Origin: Silvimonas amylolytica
Lineage (GTDB): Bacteria; Pseudomonadota; Gammaproteobacteria; Burkholderiales; Chitinibacteraceae
Direction of reading: 5' to 3'
Assembly (NCBI RefSeq): GCF_014645555.1
Contig: NZ_BMLY01000008.1
Coordinates: 103,535-167,534 of the forward strand
DNA: 64,000 nucleotides
Shown here: positions 8,186-17,690 of the stretch, piece after piece
Position numbering within the stretch: the first letter of the stretch is position 1
Layout: each line of letters starts with the position of its first letter
Translations under genes and position numbers: made by a program
The notes under the pieces: generated by a model
Told to the model about the DNA's origin: nothing
Database searches by the model: none
The model's input: only the letters and a program-made list of their open reading frames with translations

Positions 8186-9505
8186 ATGAAGTCACAAATC
8201 ATGAAGCCACATTTAGCTCATTTCATCAGGCAGACCGCACCGCGCTGGCTGGGTACGGCGCTGTGGATTGCAACGCTGTTGGTCACCGCGCCCGCCTGGG
8301 CAGAACAGCCCGGCAATCACTGGGTGGCCACCTGGACCGCCAGCCCGCAACGCGTTTGGCGTGCCGGGTTTGTCTTGCCCACTCGTGTGCCCGAATCACT
8401 GCATGACCAGACCGTGCGCCAAGTGGTCCGTATCAGTCTGGGTGGTCAACGCGTGCGCCTTGTGTTCTCCAATACCTACGGGACGCAACCCATCCAGTTG
8501 GGCGCCGCCAGTGTTGCCGTGGTTGGCGCGGCCACCCACCCGCTTTTGTTTGACGGCAAACCCGTCGCCCGGATCGCTCCCGGTGCAACCCTGATCAGCG
8601 ATCCACTTGATTTGCCGGTGCCCGCGCTGGCCAGGCTGGTCGTCAACCTGTATTTGCCTCGACCAACGCCGCTGACCACCTTTCATTGGGATGGCCGGGA
8701 AACCGCGTGGATCATGCCAGGGAACCAGACGACCAGCGCGCAGCCCGAAAAGGATGAAACCGCTGGCGTGCAAAGTACCAGCGCCCGCATTCTGCTCAGC
8801 GACATCCTGATTGAAACCCCGCAGCCTGCGCGCACTGTAGCCATTATTGGCGATTCGATCACCGACGGCGCCGCCGCCAGCCTCAATGCAGATACTCGCT
8901 GGCCTGACGCACTGGCCGAGCGCTTGGCACCGCATGGGATTGCGGTGATCAACGCCGGGATCTCTGGCGGGCGCTTGTTGGCTGATGGCATGGGCGAAAG
9001 CGCGCTGGTACGGTTTGAGCGCGATGTACTCGCACAGCCCGGCGTGGATACAGTCATTGTACTGATTGGCATCAACGACATCAGCTGGCCCGGCACGGCC
9101 TTTGCCCCGCAAGCCAGGCGTCCGCCAAGTGCCATGCTGACTGCGGGTTATACGCAGTTGGTCAGGCAGGCGCACCTGCATGGAGTGCGGGTTATCGGCG
9201 CCACGCTCACCCCGTTTGCCGGCGCATTACCGGGCACGCCGCTGGATAACTACTACCAGCCAGAAAAAGATGCATTGCGCCAGCAGGTCAACGCCTGGAT
9301 CAAAACCAGCCACACCTTTGATGCAGTGATCGATTTCGATGCACTGATGCAAGACCCGGCCAATCCACTACATCTGAAAGCAGCGTATGACTCGGGCGAT
9401 CACCTGCATCCTGGCGATGCCGGCAACAAGGCCATGGCCGCGGCAGTGGACATCAATGCGTTGCTGGCTGCGCCGGATCCAGATGTGATTGGAAAAACGC
9501 GGTGA
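8186..9505 (+). CDS. Secreted SGNH/GDSL-family hydrolase (esterase)
   Basis: 439 residues, or 434 if the second ATG at 8201 is used; neither has a strong ribosome-binding site. A long signal peptide ends near PAWAEQ. An N-terminal beta-rich domain of ~200 residues precedes the catalytic SGNH domain: block I GDSITDG (nucleophilic Ser near 224), block II NAGISGG, block III GIND, and block V DHLHPGDAGN carrying the Asp-His pair. Enzymes of this layout include carbohydrate acetylesterases and lipases. The carbohydrate-rich neighbourhood makes a sugar esterase plausible but not proven. Transcribed away from the LysR gene; its 3' end overlaps the convergent alpha/beta hydrolase gene by 53 nt. Confidence 0.85.
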   Translation: MKSQIMKPHLAHFIRQTAPRWLGTALWIATLLVTAPAWAEQPGNHWVATWTASPQRVWRAGFVLPTRVPESLHDQTVRQVVRISLGGQRVRLVFSNTYGTQPIQLGAASVAVVGAATHPLLFDGKPVARIAPGATLISDPLDLPVPALARLVVNLYLPRPTPLTTFHWDGRETAWIMPGNQTTSAQPEKDETAGVQSTSARILLSDILIETPQPARTVAIIGDSITDGAAASLNADTRWPDALAERLAPHGIAVINAGISGGRLLADGMGESALVRFERDVLAQPGVDTVIVLIGINDISWPGTAFAPQARRPPSAMLTAGYTQLVRQAHLHGVRVIGATLTPFAGALPGTPLDNYYQPEKDALRQQVNAWIKTSHTFDAVIDFDALMQDPANPLHLKAAYDSGDHLHPGDAGNKAMAAAVDINALLAAPDPDVIGKTR

Positions 9506-10433
9506 CCTGAGCATTAAAGCGCTGATGGAAGGCCACCCGGTCAAACCCCGGGCGGTCTTTGCACAGTTCCGGTCGGGCAGATGCCAGCTGCGCCGGGCAT
9601 GGCACCAGAAAGCTGAAGTGGCCTGACCCCGGCACGCTGTAGAACTCCGGCGCCTGCGGCAAGCCTTTGCCAATGGCCGCGACGCGCTCTGGCGTCACAC
9701 CATCGCCCCCAAATTCAGAAGCCCACAACTGGACAGGCACGCTGACTCTGGCCAACCCCGCCGCGCTGAACACGGATAACGGATCAACAATCACCGCGGC
9801 TTTGATCCGGGGGTCCGCCGGTGGGAAAGCGGGCAACGGGCCTTTGATTTCAGTGCAGAAAGGTAAATCAGGCTGGTGCACGCAAAAAGTTTCACCCAGT
9901 TTCAGATCCGGCACGGCACCGATTTCAACGAGGCCCGTGTAGCCACCGCGTGAAAATCCAAACAGCCCGATCGCTTGATCGTTGATATGCCCGGCGCCTG
10001 GCCATTGATGCGTCATCCAGGAGATCAGTCGCGACATATCACGTGGCCGGGATATAAACGGCGCGACATGCATCTGCAGGCTCAGGTCTTGAAAGTTATC
10101 GCCCGGATGATTGATGGCAGCAACGACCATACCGGCATCAGCCAGTGCAGCGGCAGTGTCCTGGTGCCCGAGCGCGCTGCCGCCTGTGCCATGCGACATC
10201 ACCACCAGCGGCAGATGATCGCCCTGCAACGGCGCATCTTTGGCCACATTCAAGGTAAAGGGCGCCAGCGCCAGCGCGCCTGGTGGCGCGGCCGACGGGT
10301 ACCAGACCGCCCCCGTCAATGCCGGGCCGGTGGCATCGGCCGGCACGGTAATCCAGGCGAAACCGGCGGCAGATGCAGCCAGACTGGCCGTCGCCATGAC
10401 CGCGGCAACAAAGACTTGAGACAACAGATTCAT
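9453..10433 (-). CDS. Exported alpha/beta-hydrolase (dienelactone hydrolase/PAF-acetylhydrolase-like)
   Basis: 326 residues with a signal peptide (about 1-23). The alpha/beta-hydrolase fold is shown by the oxyanion segment VVMSHGTGG and the nucleophile elbow GFSRGG (Ser 161). A C-terminal histidine in VPGSGHFSF probably completes the triad, with an Asp near residue 215-240. It resembles predicted dienelactone hydrolases and platelet-activating-factor acetylhydrolase-like enzymes, but the substrate cannot be read from sequence. It follows the AraC gene with a 4-nt ATGA overlap, so the two are translationally coupled and the regulator probably responds to the enzyme's substrate. Its last 53 nt are antisense to the end of the SGNH hydrolase gene. 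Confidence 0.8.
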   Translation of the reverse strand: MNLLSQVFVAAVMATASLAASAAGFAWITVPADATGPALTGAVWYPSAAPPGALALAPFTLNVAKDAPLQGDHLPLVVMSHGTGGSALGHQDTAAALADAGMVVAAINHPGDNFQDLSLQMHVAPFISRPRDMSRLISWMTHQWPGAGHINDQAIGLFGFSRGGYTGLVEIGAVPDLKLGETFCVHQPDLPFCTEIKGPLPAFPPADPRIKAAVIVDPLSVFSAAGLARVSVPVQLWASEFGGDGVTPERVAAIGKGLPQAPEFYSVPGSGHFSFLVPCPAQLASARPELCKDRPGFDRVAFHQRFNAQVTAFFQSHLDPAQPATH

Positions 10434-11257
10434 ACGCTTGCTCCGGCAGCCGCATTGATGGCGCGGACAGGGATCATCAGCCGGGTCTGTAGTGCTTCCG
10501 GCGCGGTATCTCGGGGGGAATTCAGGTAGTGCTCCAGTACGGGCCGGTCTTCCGGCTCATAGCCGCTTTGCGGTAGCCACACTGCATAGAGTGCGTTGAT
10601 CGCTGCGCCAATCTGCGCATAAGGGCCGGCCAGGGTGTAGATCGCATACAGGCCACAGGCCACCTCCAGTTGAGTCATCCCCTGGATCAATGTCGCGGGA
10701 TCGAACACGGCACCCGCGTAGTAGGTAAAGTCACCGGCGACTTGCGGATCACCCCAAGCCAGACCCAGCCAGGTGCGTACCGGGGTTGGTCCCAGCATTT
10801 GCCTTAGCTGGCGTTGGGTGTGGGGGATGGTTGCAGGCGGGCCGACATGACGCAGTGCCTGTACCTGCATGGCAGGCAGGGTTTCCAGCAAGACCGGCGG
10901 CCCCTGGTGTTGCCGCAACCTGCTGCGAAAAGCCTGCGGCGATGCGCCGGTAAACTGCCGGAACGCCCTGGAGAACGCCTGCGGGCTGTCATAACCCGCA
11001 TCCTGCCCGATCCGCGTCACGCTGGGTTCACGCTGCACCAATTGCCGCGTGGCCTGCGCCAGCCGCACGCGGCGAATGGTGGCGGCGACGGTTTCGCCCG
11101 TCACACTCAGATAAACCCGATGAAAATGAAACGGCGAAAAATGCGCCAGCGCGGCCAGACCTTGCAGCGTGTGCTCGGCCAGCGGGTCGCGCACGATGGC
11201 GGCCACGGCACGGGCGATGCGCTCTCGGTAAAGCGCCTGGGATTGTCGCGGGTTCAT
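10430..11257 (-). CDS. AraC-family regulator with GyrI-like effector domain
   Basis: 275 residues. Unlike most AraC proteins the DNA-binding domain is N-terminal (about residues 8-110; LQGLAALAHFSPFHFHRVYLS and the second unit IGQDAGYDSPQAFSRAFRQFTGASPQAFR). It is followed by a GyrI-like small-molecule-binding domain (about 120-275), as in Rob/SbmC-related regulators. These proteins bind amphipathic or drug-like ligands. Overlaps the downstream hydrolase start by 4 nt, so both are one operon. Confidence 0.88.
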   Translation of the reverse strand: MNPRQSQALYRERIARAVAAIVRDPLAEHTLQGLAALAHFSPFHFHRVYLSVTGETVAATIRRVRLAQATRQLVQREPSVTRIGQDAGYDSPQAFSRAFRQFTGASPQAFRSRLRQHQGPPVLLETLPAMQVQALRHVGPPATIPHTQRQLRQMLGPTPVRTWLGLAWGDPQVAGDFTYYAGAVFDPATLIQGMTQLEVACGLYAIYTLAGPYAQIGAAINALYAVWLPQSGYEPEDRPVLEHYLNSPRDTAPEALQTRLMIPVRAINAAAGASV

Positions 11258-11323
11258 GCCGTGCAGTATTGCGCATCAGCTTGTTCGGCACTTAGCCGCA
11301 ATTGCTAAATTGCATCACCAACG

Positions 11324-11356
11324 CACAACGGCCTGCCAGGCGGACAGGCCGTTGTG
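11324..11356 (-). terminator. Strong stem-loop at the end of the GH127 transport operon
   Basis: A perfect 12-bp stem (CACAACGGCCTG / CAGGCCGTTGTG) with a 9-nt loop begins 3 nt after the ATPase stop codon. There is no T run on the minus-strand transcript, so it may work as a 3' stabilising structure or a rho-assisted end. Confidence 0.55.
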
Positions 11357-11358
11357 GT

Positions 11359-12450
11359 TTAAACCAACGCGACGCCTTGCTGATCAAACAGGCGGCACGC
11401 TGCCGGATTAAACGCCAGCCCCACCACCGGATTGGCGTCATCCAGACTGACTGACATGGGTACCTTGGCCACCACAGGTTGATCGGTGTGCAAAAGCTTG
11501 CCGTGCACCACCTGATGGTCTCCCAGGTGTTCTACAAAATCGACCCGTGCCGCAAGCCCTTCAGACTCGGTGGTAATGCGCACATGCTCCGGCCGGATAC
11601 CAAGCGTGGCGGGCAAACCTTGTTGATCCAGCATGATATTGGGCACGGTCACACGATGCCCGCCGCCAATCTCTACACTCGCGCCTTCACCCCGGCTCGA
11701 AGAGGCCGGTGTACAAGCAATGAAGTTCATGGTCGGCGAACCCAGAAAACCAGCCACAAACTGATTGGCCGGCCGGTCATATAACTCAACCGGCGGCCCC
11801 ATTTGTGCCACGGTGCCCTGGTTGAATACCGCGATGCGCGTGCCCAGTGTCATGGCTTCAACCTGATCGTGCGTCACATAGATCATGGTTGTGCCCAGTT
11901 CTTTGTGTAGCCGGGCCAGTTCGATCCGCATGCTGACCCGCAACGCGGCATCCAGATTAGAGAGTGGCTCATCAAACAAGAACACCTTGGGCTTGCGCAC
12001 AATGGCGCGGCCGATGGCGACGCGTTGCCGCTGCCCGCCGGAGAGCGCTCGGGGTTTGCGGTCCAGCAAGTGCGACAGTTGCAAAATCTCTGCCGCCTTG
12101 CCAACGATCTCGCGTACTTCTTGCGGGTCATGGCCAGCCAGCTTCAACCCAAAACCCATGTTCTCCCCCACTGTCATGTGCGGGTAGAGCGCGTAGCTCT
12201 GGAACACCATCGCTACCCCCCGTTGTGAGGGCGCGATGTCATTGGCACGTACACCGTCGATCATCAAGCTGCCGCTGGTAATGTCTTCCAGCCCCGCAAT
12301 CATGCGCAGCATGGTGGATTTACCGCAGCCGGACGGGCCGACAAACACGACAAACTCGCCGTCGTGAATATCCATGGAAAGGTCCTTGATGATCTCCGGC
12401 CCGGTGTTGTCGTACTGCTTGCCGATATGTCTGAGTTGCAGGCTGGCCAT
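11359..12450 (-). CDS. CUT1-type sugar ABC transporter ATPase (MalK/UgpC/MsmX-like)
   Basis: 363 residues from the ATG at 12450, preceded by AGGAAAACACC; a longer open frame runs into the GH127 gene and is not used. Walker A (GPSGCGKST), Q-loop, ABC signature (LSGGQRQR), Walker B ([13 protein letters not shown]) and the H-loop are intact. The C-terminal ~120 residues form the TOBE/regulatory domain of MalK-type ATPases. It would energise import through the two permeases of this operon. Eleven nucleotides separate it from the GH127 stop. It may also serve the GH3-linked transporter, which has no ATPase of its own. Confidence 0.93.
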   Translation of the reverse strand: MASLQLRHIGKQYDNTGPEIIKDLSMDIHDGEFVVFVGPSGCGKSTMLRMIAGLEDITSGSLMIDGVRANDIAPSQRGVAMVFQSYALYPHMTVGENMGFGLKLAGHDPQEVREIVGKAAEILQLSHLLDRKPRALSGGQRQRVAIGRAIVRKPKVFLFDEPLSNLDAALRVSMRIELARLHKELGTTMIYVTHDQVEAMTLGTRIAVFNQGTVAQMGPPVELYDRPANQFVAGFLGSPTMNFIACTPASSSRGEGASVEIGGGHRVTVPNIMLDQQGLPATLGIRPEHVRITTESEGLAARVDFVEHLGDHQVVHGKLLHTDQPVVAKVPMSVSLDDANPVVGLAFNPAACRLFDQQGVALV

Positions 12451-12460
12451 GGTGTTTTCC

Positions 12461-14389
12461 TCAGCCCGCGCAGCCACATTGGCCATCATGCTCCAGCCAC
12501 ACCGACATGCGTGATGCGCCGCGATTTTGCCAGGCAAAGTACGGAATCGCCAACACCGGCAGGCTGACTCCACCCGACCTGGTCACTGCTGAGACTGGCC
12601 GATACAGCGTGTTGCGCCAGGCGTCATCCGGTAGCTTGCGCGTCGCCTCGCCTTTGAGAACCGTCACGCCACCCAGCAAGCCTGGCTCGAACACGGCCTG
12701 AAGTGGCACGTCACCTTTGATGACCAGGTCCTGCAGGTCGCCACCAGAGTGATCCAGTTCTTCCAGGCAATACAGCACCGGTCCGCGTGACAGCGCCACG
12801 CGCCCCGCGTTGTCATGCAGATGCGGGTGGCTTTGCCAGGTCTGGACGGTCATGGGGAAATCCAGTGCGATCACATCGCCAGGCTTCCACAAGCGTTCAA
12901 TGGCCAGGTACTCGCCCGGAACAACGCGGCTGGCCAGTGCATCTCCATTCACGCGTACCGAGGCCCCCTCCTGGCACCAGCCCGGGATACGGACATTGAT
13001 GGCATAGCTGCCCGCCGTGCCCACGCTCAGGTCAATATGGCCATCCCACGGGTAGTTGCTGAGCTGGGAAAGCGTCACCACCCGATCGCCCAGCGGAATC
13101 CGGGCTTCGCTGTGCATATAAAGGTTGACCCAGATTTCATCTTCGCTGGTGCTGTAAACGTAGCCGGGCAACTCGGCCAGCGTGCGCGCAACATTCGGGG
13201 GGCAGCAGGCGACGTCATACCATTCCTGGCGGTGATGTTCGCCGTCATCCGCCAGCGGGTTCACATAGAAATAGTGTTTTCCGTCCAGCCCCCAGCCCGG
13301 CAGCATGCCGTTATAGAGCGTCCATTCGATCAGATCGGCATAACGGGCGTTGCCTGTGGCGGCCAGCAGACGGTGGTTCCACATCATGCTGCCAATGGCC
13401 GCGCAGGTTTCCGTGTAGGCGCGCTCGTTAGGCAGTTCAAAATCCTTGCCCAGTGCCTCGCCATCGTGGCGGGAACCCAACCCCCCAGAGATATACATGC
13501 GCCGGGTGACGAGATTGGTCCATTGCTTTTCCAGGACATCCAGCAAGCTGGCATCCCCGGTTTCCAGCGCCAGATCTGTCACACCGCAAGCCATATACAG
13601 CGCGCGCACAGCGTGGCCGCACAGCGTGGTCATCTCGCGGATGGGTACGTGATCCTGAAAGTAGTCCACTCCCCAGCGCCCGCCGGTCAACGTGCGCTGA
13701 CCACGCGCCTCGATAAAGAATCTGGCCTGTTGCAGATAGCGGGAATTGCCGGTTTCGCGCGCCAGTTCAATCAGCGCCATTTCGATTTCTTCATGGCCAT
13801 CGACAGCCACGCGTTTGCCCTGTTCGGTCGGGCCGAAGATCTCGCATAACAAGTCGGCAAAACGTGTAGCAACGTTCAAGAGCCGGTCGCTCCCGGTCAC
13901 ACGGTGGTGCGCCACGGCGGCCTGGATCAAATGTCCGCCGCAATACATCTCATGCAAGTCTCTCAGATCAGTCCAGCGCAGGTGTTTGCGCTCCAGGCTG
14001 AAGTACGTGTTGATATAGCCATCTTTGTCCTGCGCTTTTTCGATCAGCGTGATCGCGGTATCGACATATTTTTCCAGTTCAGGAACCGGGCCGTGTACCT
14101 GGGCCCAGGCCGCAGCTTCCAGCCACTTGTAGATGTCCGAATCGTTAAAAAAAATACCGGCGTACGGGTCGGTGCATTCCCCCGTCAGCCGGCGAAAATT
14201 GTTCAGCCGGCCTGTGCTCTCCAGCAGCGCGTACTGTGACGGCAGGGTGACGGCGATATTGCGCTGCATGCGCGGCTGCCAGAAATCTCCGCCCAGCGTG
14301 ACAGCGCCAACAGGCACCGGGCGCAGTTGCACATGGCAGGAACGGCTGAAGTCAACGGCATATTTGCTGATCCGATCAGGCGAATTCAT
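12461..14389 (-). CDS. GH127 family beta-L-arabinofuranosidase (DUF1680)
   Basis: 642 residues from the ATG at 14389, chosen because AAGGGG precedes it; a TTG six nucleotides upstream is the alternative. No signal peptide, so cytoplasmic. The (alpha/alpha)6-barrel carries the metal-thiolate site known from Bifidobacterium HypBA1: Glu 327 and Cys 329 in YTETC, and the Cys 395-Cys 396 pair in ACCPPN, where the first Cys is the nucleophile of the family. The acid/base Glu maps to Glu 311 (GEALG). HypBA1 releases L-arabinose from beta-1,2-linked arabinofuranosides of hydroxyproline-linked plant glycans. The gene lies between the permease and ATPase genes, so the transporter probably imports the substrate. 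Other DUF1680 members have different specificities, so the exact glycan is inferred. Confidence 0.88.
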   Translation of the reverse strand: MNSPDRISKYAVDFSRSCHVQLRPVPVGAVTLGGDFWQPRMQRNIAVTLPSQYALLESTGRLNNFRRLTGECTDPYAGIFFNDSDIYKWLEAAAWAQVHGPVPELEKYVDTAITLIEKAQDKDGYINTYFSLERKHLRWTDLRDLHEMYCGGHLIQAAVAHHRVTGSDRLLNVATRFADLLCEIFGPTEQGKRVAVDGHEEIEMALIELARETGNSRYLQQARFFIEARGQRTLTGGRWGVDYFQDHVPIREMTTLCGHAVRALYMACGVTDLALETGDASLLDVLEKQWTNLVTRRMYISGGLGSRHDGEALGKDFELPNERAYTETCAAIGSMMWNHRLLAATGNARYADLIEWTLYNGMLPGWGLDGKHYFYVNPLADDGEHHRQEWYDVACCPPNVARTLAELPGYVYSTSEDEIWVNLYMHSEARIPLGDRVVTLSQLSNYPWDGHIDLSVGTAGSYAINVRIPGWCQEGASVRVNGDALASRVVPGEYLAIERLWKPGDVIALDFPMTVQTWQSHPHLHDNAGRVALSRGPVLYCLEELDHSGGDLQDLVIKGDVPLQAVFEPGLLGGVTVLKGEATRKLPDDAWRNTLYRPVSAVTRSGGVSLPVLAIPYFAWQNRGASRMSVWLEHDGQCGCAG

Positions 14390-14413
14390 ACACAACCCCT
14401 TGTTTTTGAATCA

Positions 14414-15319
14414 TTACTTGACAGCACCGGCCACAAGGCCGTGGATGTAATAGCGTTGCAGTAACAAAAAGAGCGCTGCACAAGGCAGGATGGACAGCGT
14501 GATGCCGGCTTGCATCAGCCCCCAGTTCACGGCACCCAATTGGCCGCTTTGTGCGTTGAGCAGCATCACCGGCAAGGTGAACTGGCGCGCGTCGGAAATC
14601 AGAATCAGCGCGGCCAGCAGTTCATTCCAGGAGCCAAAGAAAGCAAACAGGCAGACCGTCACCAGACCTGGCCCTACCAGCGGCAACATGACAAGGCGCA
14701 ACATCGTCAATGGCCGGCAACCATCCAGCACCGCCGCTTCTTCGATCTCTCTTGGCACAGCATCAAAGGCGTTGCGCATCATGAACACCGAAAACGGTAG
14801 CTGGAACGTGGTGTACACCAGCGCCAGCCCGACCTTGGTGTCTTGCAGGTGCATGGCGCGCAGCAAGATGAATAGCGGGTTGAGGATGGACTGGAACGGG
14901 ATCATCAGCGTCGACAGGATCAGCATGAAAATCAGATTGCGACCCGGAAAACGGAACCTGGAGAACCCGTAACCACCCAGCGTGGACAACACCGCCGTGG
15001 CCGAAACCGTCATCAATGCCACGGCGGTGCTGTTCCACAAGTACTGCCCGATGCCCTGGCCGTAATGCGCCAGGTTGGCAAAGTTTTCTAATGAAAACCG
15101 GCTGGGCCAGTAATGCGGGGGCGAGGCCATGGCTTCCGACGAGGTCTCCAGGGCCGTCATGCAAGACCAGAAGATCGGGAACAGAAACATCAGCGCCAGG
15201 ACCGTGGCAATGACGTAATACGCGGTGTCGACCAGCCGCTGCTTCAACACTTTGCTGGAGGACGCGATCTCCACCGACAACGCGGGCGCTTCCAGCGCGA
15301 TAGGGACGAAGTTAGTCAT
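14414..15319 (-). CDS. Sugar ABC transporter permease, MalG type (GH127 operon)
   Basis: 301 residues with six predicted membrane segments. The EAA loop (EEAAVLDGCRPLTMLRLVMLPLVGPG, about residues 195-220) is the coupling site for the ATPase. The gene overlaps the preceding permease by 8 nt and precedes GH127 by 24 nt. It forms a heterodimer with the MalF-type partner to make the inner-membrane channel. Confidence 0.92.
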   Translation of the reverse strand: MTNFVPIALEAPALSVEIASSSKVLKQRLVDTAYYVIATVLALMFLFPIFWSCMTALETSSEAMASPPHYWPSRFSLENFANLAHYGQGIGQYLWNSTAVALMTVSATAVLSTLGGYGFSRFRFPGRNLIFMLILSTLMIPFQSILNPLFILLRAMHLQDTKVGLALVYTTFQLPFSVFMMRNAFDAVPREIEEAAVLDGCRPLTMLRLVMLPLVGPGLVTVCLFAFFGSWNELLAALILISDARQFTLPVMLLNAQSGQLGAVNWGLMQAGITLSILPCAALFLLLQRYYIHGLVAGAVK

Positions 15320-16199
15320 TGTCTTCTCGCAACAGGTACATCTGCAGCACCGAGAGCGCTACCAGAATGAGGAGCAATACCACCGACATGGCCGCGCCAT
15401 ATCCGAGCTTGAAATACGTGAACGATGCGCGGTAAATCCAGTGCACCACGGTGATGGTGCTGTTGAATGGGCCACCACGCGTCATCACGTAAAACTGCTC
15501 GAACGCCAGGAAAGAGCCAATCACGGACATGATCAGCGCCAGCGCAAAGGTGCGGCGCATCATGGGGATGGTGATATAGCGAATTTGCTGCACGCGGCCT
15601 GCACCATCCAGATTGGCCGCTTCATACAGGTCCTCCGGAATAGCCTGCATACCGACCAGCAAGATCACCATGGTGAAACCCGTGGCTTTCCACAGCACCA
15701 TCACCACAATGGAACCGAGCGCGGAGTTGGTCTCGGCCAGCCACTGGATGGGTTCATCGATCAGATGCAGGTCCATCAGAATGGCGCTGAAAATGCCCAC
15801 TTGATCGTTGAACATCCACGTCCACAACAAGCTGGCGGCAGTCATGCCGATCACGACTGGCAAGAAGTATGCTGTGCGGAAAAACCCGACAAATCCGACA
15901 CTGCGATGCACCAGCAAGGCCAGCGCAAAGGCCAGGATGAAAATGGCCGGCGTCACCACCAGGGTGTATTTGACGGTGAACCACAAACTGGCCCAGAACG
16001 AGGAATCCTGCAGCAGGTCAACGTAGTTGGACAGACCACTGAATTCAGGGTGACCCAGCAAGGGCCAGTGATTGAATGACATCCAGATCGTCATGAACAG
16101 CGGGACGATAAAAAACAGCGTCGTCACCGTCAGACAAGGCAGGATGAACCAGTACCCGGCAAGCTGCCGTGCCGGAACAGGGCGTGTCAGCAGAGTCAT
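15312..16199 (-). CDS. Sugar ABC transporter permease, MalF type (GH127 operon)
   Basis: 295 residues from the ATG at 16199. A GTG at 16211 is in frame, but the ribosome-binding stretch AAGGTGAG is placed for the ATG. Six membrane segments; the EAA loop is EDLYEAANLDGAGRVQQIRYITIPMM. It lacks the long periplasmic loop of the galactan-operon MalF. It is preceded by a stem-loop that separates it from the solute-binding-protein gene and overlaps the next permease by 8 nt. Confidence 0.92.
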   Translation of the reverse strand: MTLLTRPVPARQLAGYWFILPCLTVTTLFFIVPLFMTIWMSFNHWPLLGHPEFSGLSNYVDLLQDSSFWASLWFTVKYTLVVTPAIFILAFALALLVHRSVGFVGFFRTAYFLPVVIGMTAASLLWTWMFNDQVGIFSAILMDLHLIDEPIQWLAETNSALGSIVVMVLWKATGFTMVILLVGMQAIPEDLYEAANLDGAGRVQQIRYITIPMMRRTFALALIMSVIGSFLAFEQFYVMTRGGPFNSTITVVHWIYRASFTYFKLGYGAAMSVVLLLILVALSVLQMYLLREDND

Positions 16200-16218
16200 A
16201 TCTGTTCTCACCTTTGCA

Positions 16219-16249
16219 CTGGCGGCAGCCAGAACCTGCCTGCCGCCAG
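16219..16249 (-). terminator. Intercistronic stem-loop between solute-binding protein and permease genes
   Basis: A perfect 10-bp inverted repeat (CTGGCGGCAG / CTGCCGCCAG) with an 11-nt loop fills the 76-nt gap between the solute-binding-protein stop and the permease start. No T tract. It would stabilise the 3' end of the upstream message or attenuate read-through, raising binding protein over permease. Confidence 0.65.
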
Positions 16250-16275
16250 ATGCAGGGTTTCAACGTAAGTGCCGC

Positions 16276-17523
16276 TCAGTTGCCGAGGATCTGCTTGAAG
16301 CGCCCTTGCGCATCCTTGATCGCCGGATCAACGCCCTTGCCGAACACGGCTTCCTGAATCATGGCCAGCCAAGGGCCGTTGGGATCGTTGAAGAGCTGGT
16401 TGAAATAAGGCGAATACGGCGTTTTGCCAGATTGCATGGCGGCCGACACGATCCCGACACGCGGGTCTTGTTTGGCATAAGTGTTATTGGCGAAGTCAGC
16501 GCGCACCGGAATGCTGCCGCCCTTGGCAAACTGGTCGATCTGCACGTCAGACGACAGACACCAGGTGATGAACTCCCATGCGGCTTTCTTGTTCTTTGAC
16601 GTAGCCGGAATGGCAATCGAATCGCCCCCGGCAAAGCTGGCCGAACCACCCTTGGCACCCGGCAATGGTGCGACGCCAAAGTCGATTTCGGGGTGTTCTT
16701 TTTTCAGCAGACCAATCGAGAACGCACCCGAACCCATCATGCCGATCTTGCCGGTGAAGAACGGGTTGATGAAGTTGCTGCCGTTATCGGTTTTGGCACC
16801 ACCGGGCATCAAGCCATCTGTCCACATTTGGCGGTACATGGTGAGCGTGTTGCGCAGGGCGGGGTTGTCCAGCGTTTCTTTCTTGCCATCGGCAGACAGC
16901 ACATCTCCGCCAGATGCCCAGACGTATGGGGTCAGCGTGAAGACATTGCAGCCACCACAAGCACCAGAGAAATAGAACCCTTTGACCCCGCCACCCAGCC
17001 CGGTGATCTTCTTGGCCGCAGCCTGGATTTCCGCCATGGTTTTAGGCGGGACATCCGGGTTCAGGCCAGCGCGTTTGAAGAGTTGTTTGTTGTACAAAAG
17101 GATGGAGCTTTCCGCACTGAATGGCACGGAATACTGCTTGCCGTTATAGGCACCCAACCGCATGTGCGAGGGCGACAACTCCTTGGCGTATGGCAGACCT
17201 TTGACCTCGGCGGAAAGGTCACTTAACTGCCCCGCCTGTGCAAACGCGGGCACAAAGATGAGGTCGATGGCGACCACGTCCGGCGCGCCACCACCAGCCA
17301 CTGCGGTGCCAAACTTGGTGACAAAATCGTCACTGGGAATCACGGTCAGCGCCACCTTGGTGGGGTGTTTGTCGTTCCACGCTTTGACCATGGGCTCTAC
17401 AAAAGCTTGATCAGCCGCACGTACCCAGAAGCTGATTTCTTCTGCGTGCACATTACCGCTGACTACCAGGGCGGAAGTGCCCAGTACACCTGCAAGTCGT
17501 TTTACAAAAGCAGAAATTTTCAT
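16276..17523 (-). CDS. Sugar ABC transporter substrate-binding protein (GH127 operon)
   Basis: 415 residues from the ATG at 17523, preceded by GGAGGAGACAG; a longer frame upstream is rejected. A signal peptide ends NVHAEE. The mature protein is a family 1 extracellular binding protein (PF01547-like), with SAESSILLYNKQLFKRAGL and AGGDSIAIPATSKNKKAAWEFI typical of the second half of the fold. It captures oligosaccharide in the periplasm and delivers it to the permeases encoded downstream. First gene of the operon, divergent from the AraC gene with a 167-nt regulatory gap in which I could not single out an operator. Confidence 0.92.
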   Translation of the reverse strand: MKISAFVKRLAGVLGTSALVVSGNVHAEEISFWVRAADQAFVEPMVKAWNDKHPTKVALTVIPSDDFVTKFGTAVAGGGAPDVVAIDLIFVPAFAQAGQLSDLSAEVKGLPYAKELSPSHMRLGAYNGKQYSVPFSAESSILLYNKQLFKRAGLNPDVPPKTMAEIQAAAKKITGLGGGVKGFYFSGACGGCNVFTLTPYVWASGGDVLSADGKKETLDNPALRNTLTMYRQMWTDGLMPGGAKTDNGSNFINPFFTGKIGMMGSGAFSIGLLKKEHPEIDFGVAPLPGAKGGSASFAGGDSIAIPATSKNKKAAWEFITWCLSSDVQIDQFAKGGSIPVRADFANNTYAKQDPRVGIVSAAMQSGKTPYSPYFNQLFNDPNGPWLAMIQEAVFGKGVDPAIKDAQGRFKQILGN

Positions 17524-17690
17524 TTTCTGTCTCCTCCATGTTATCGACCAGGACGCCACCGGGAGATGGTCTGTTGCCATTCCGACTGCCCCACATGAGG
17601 GCAATGACGTGTGAGCATGTTGACGCCCGCCGTAATGACCGACAAGATGACGAAAACCTTGCAGAACGGGACAATTCCGACTTTTAAGCC

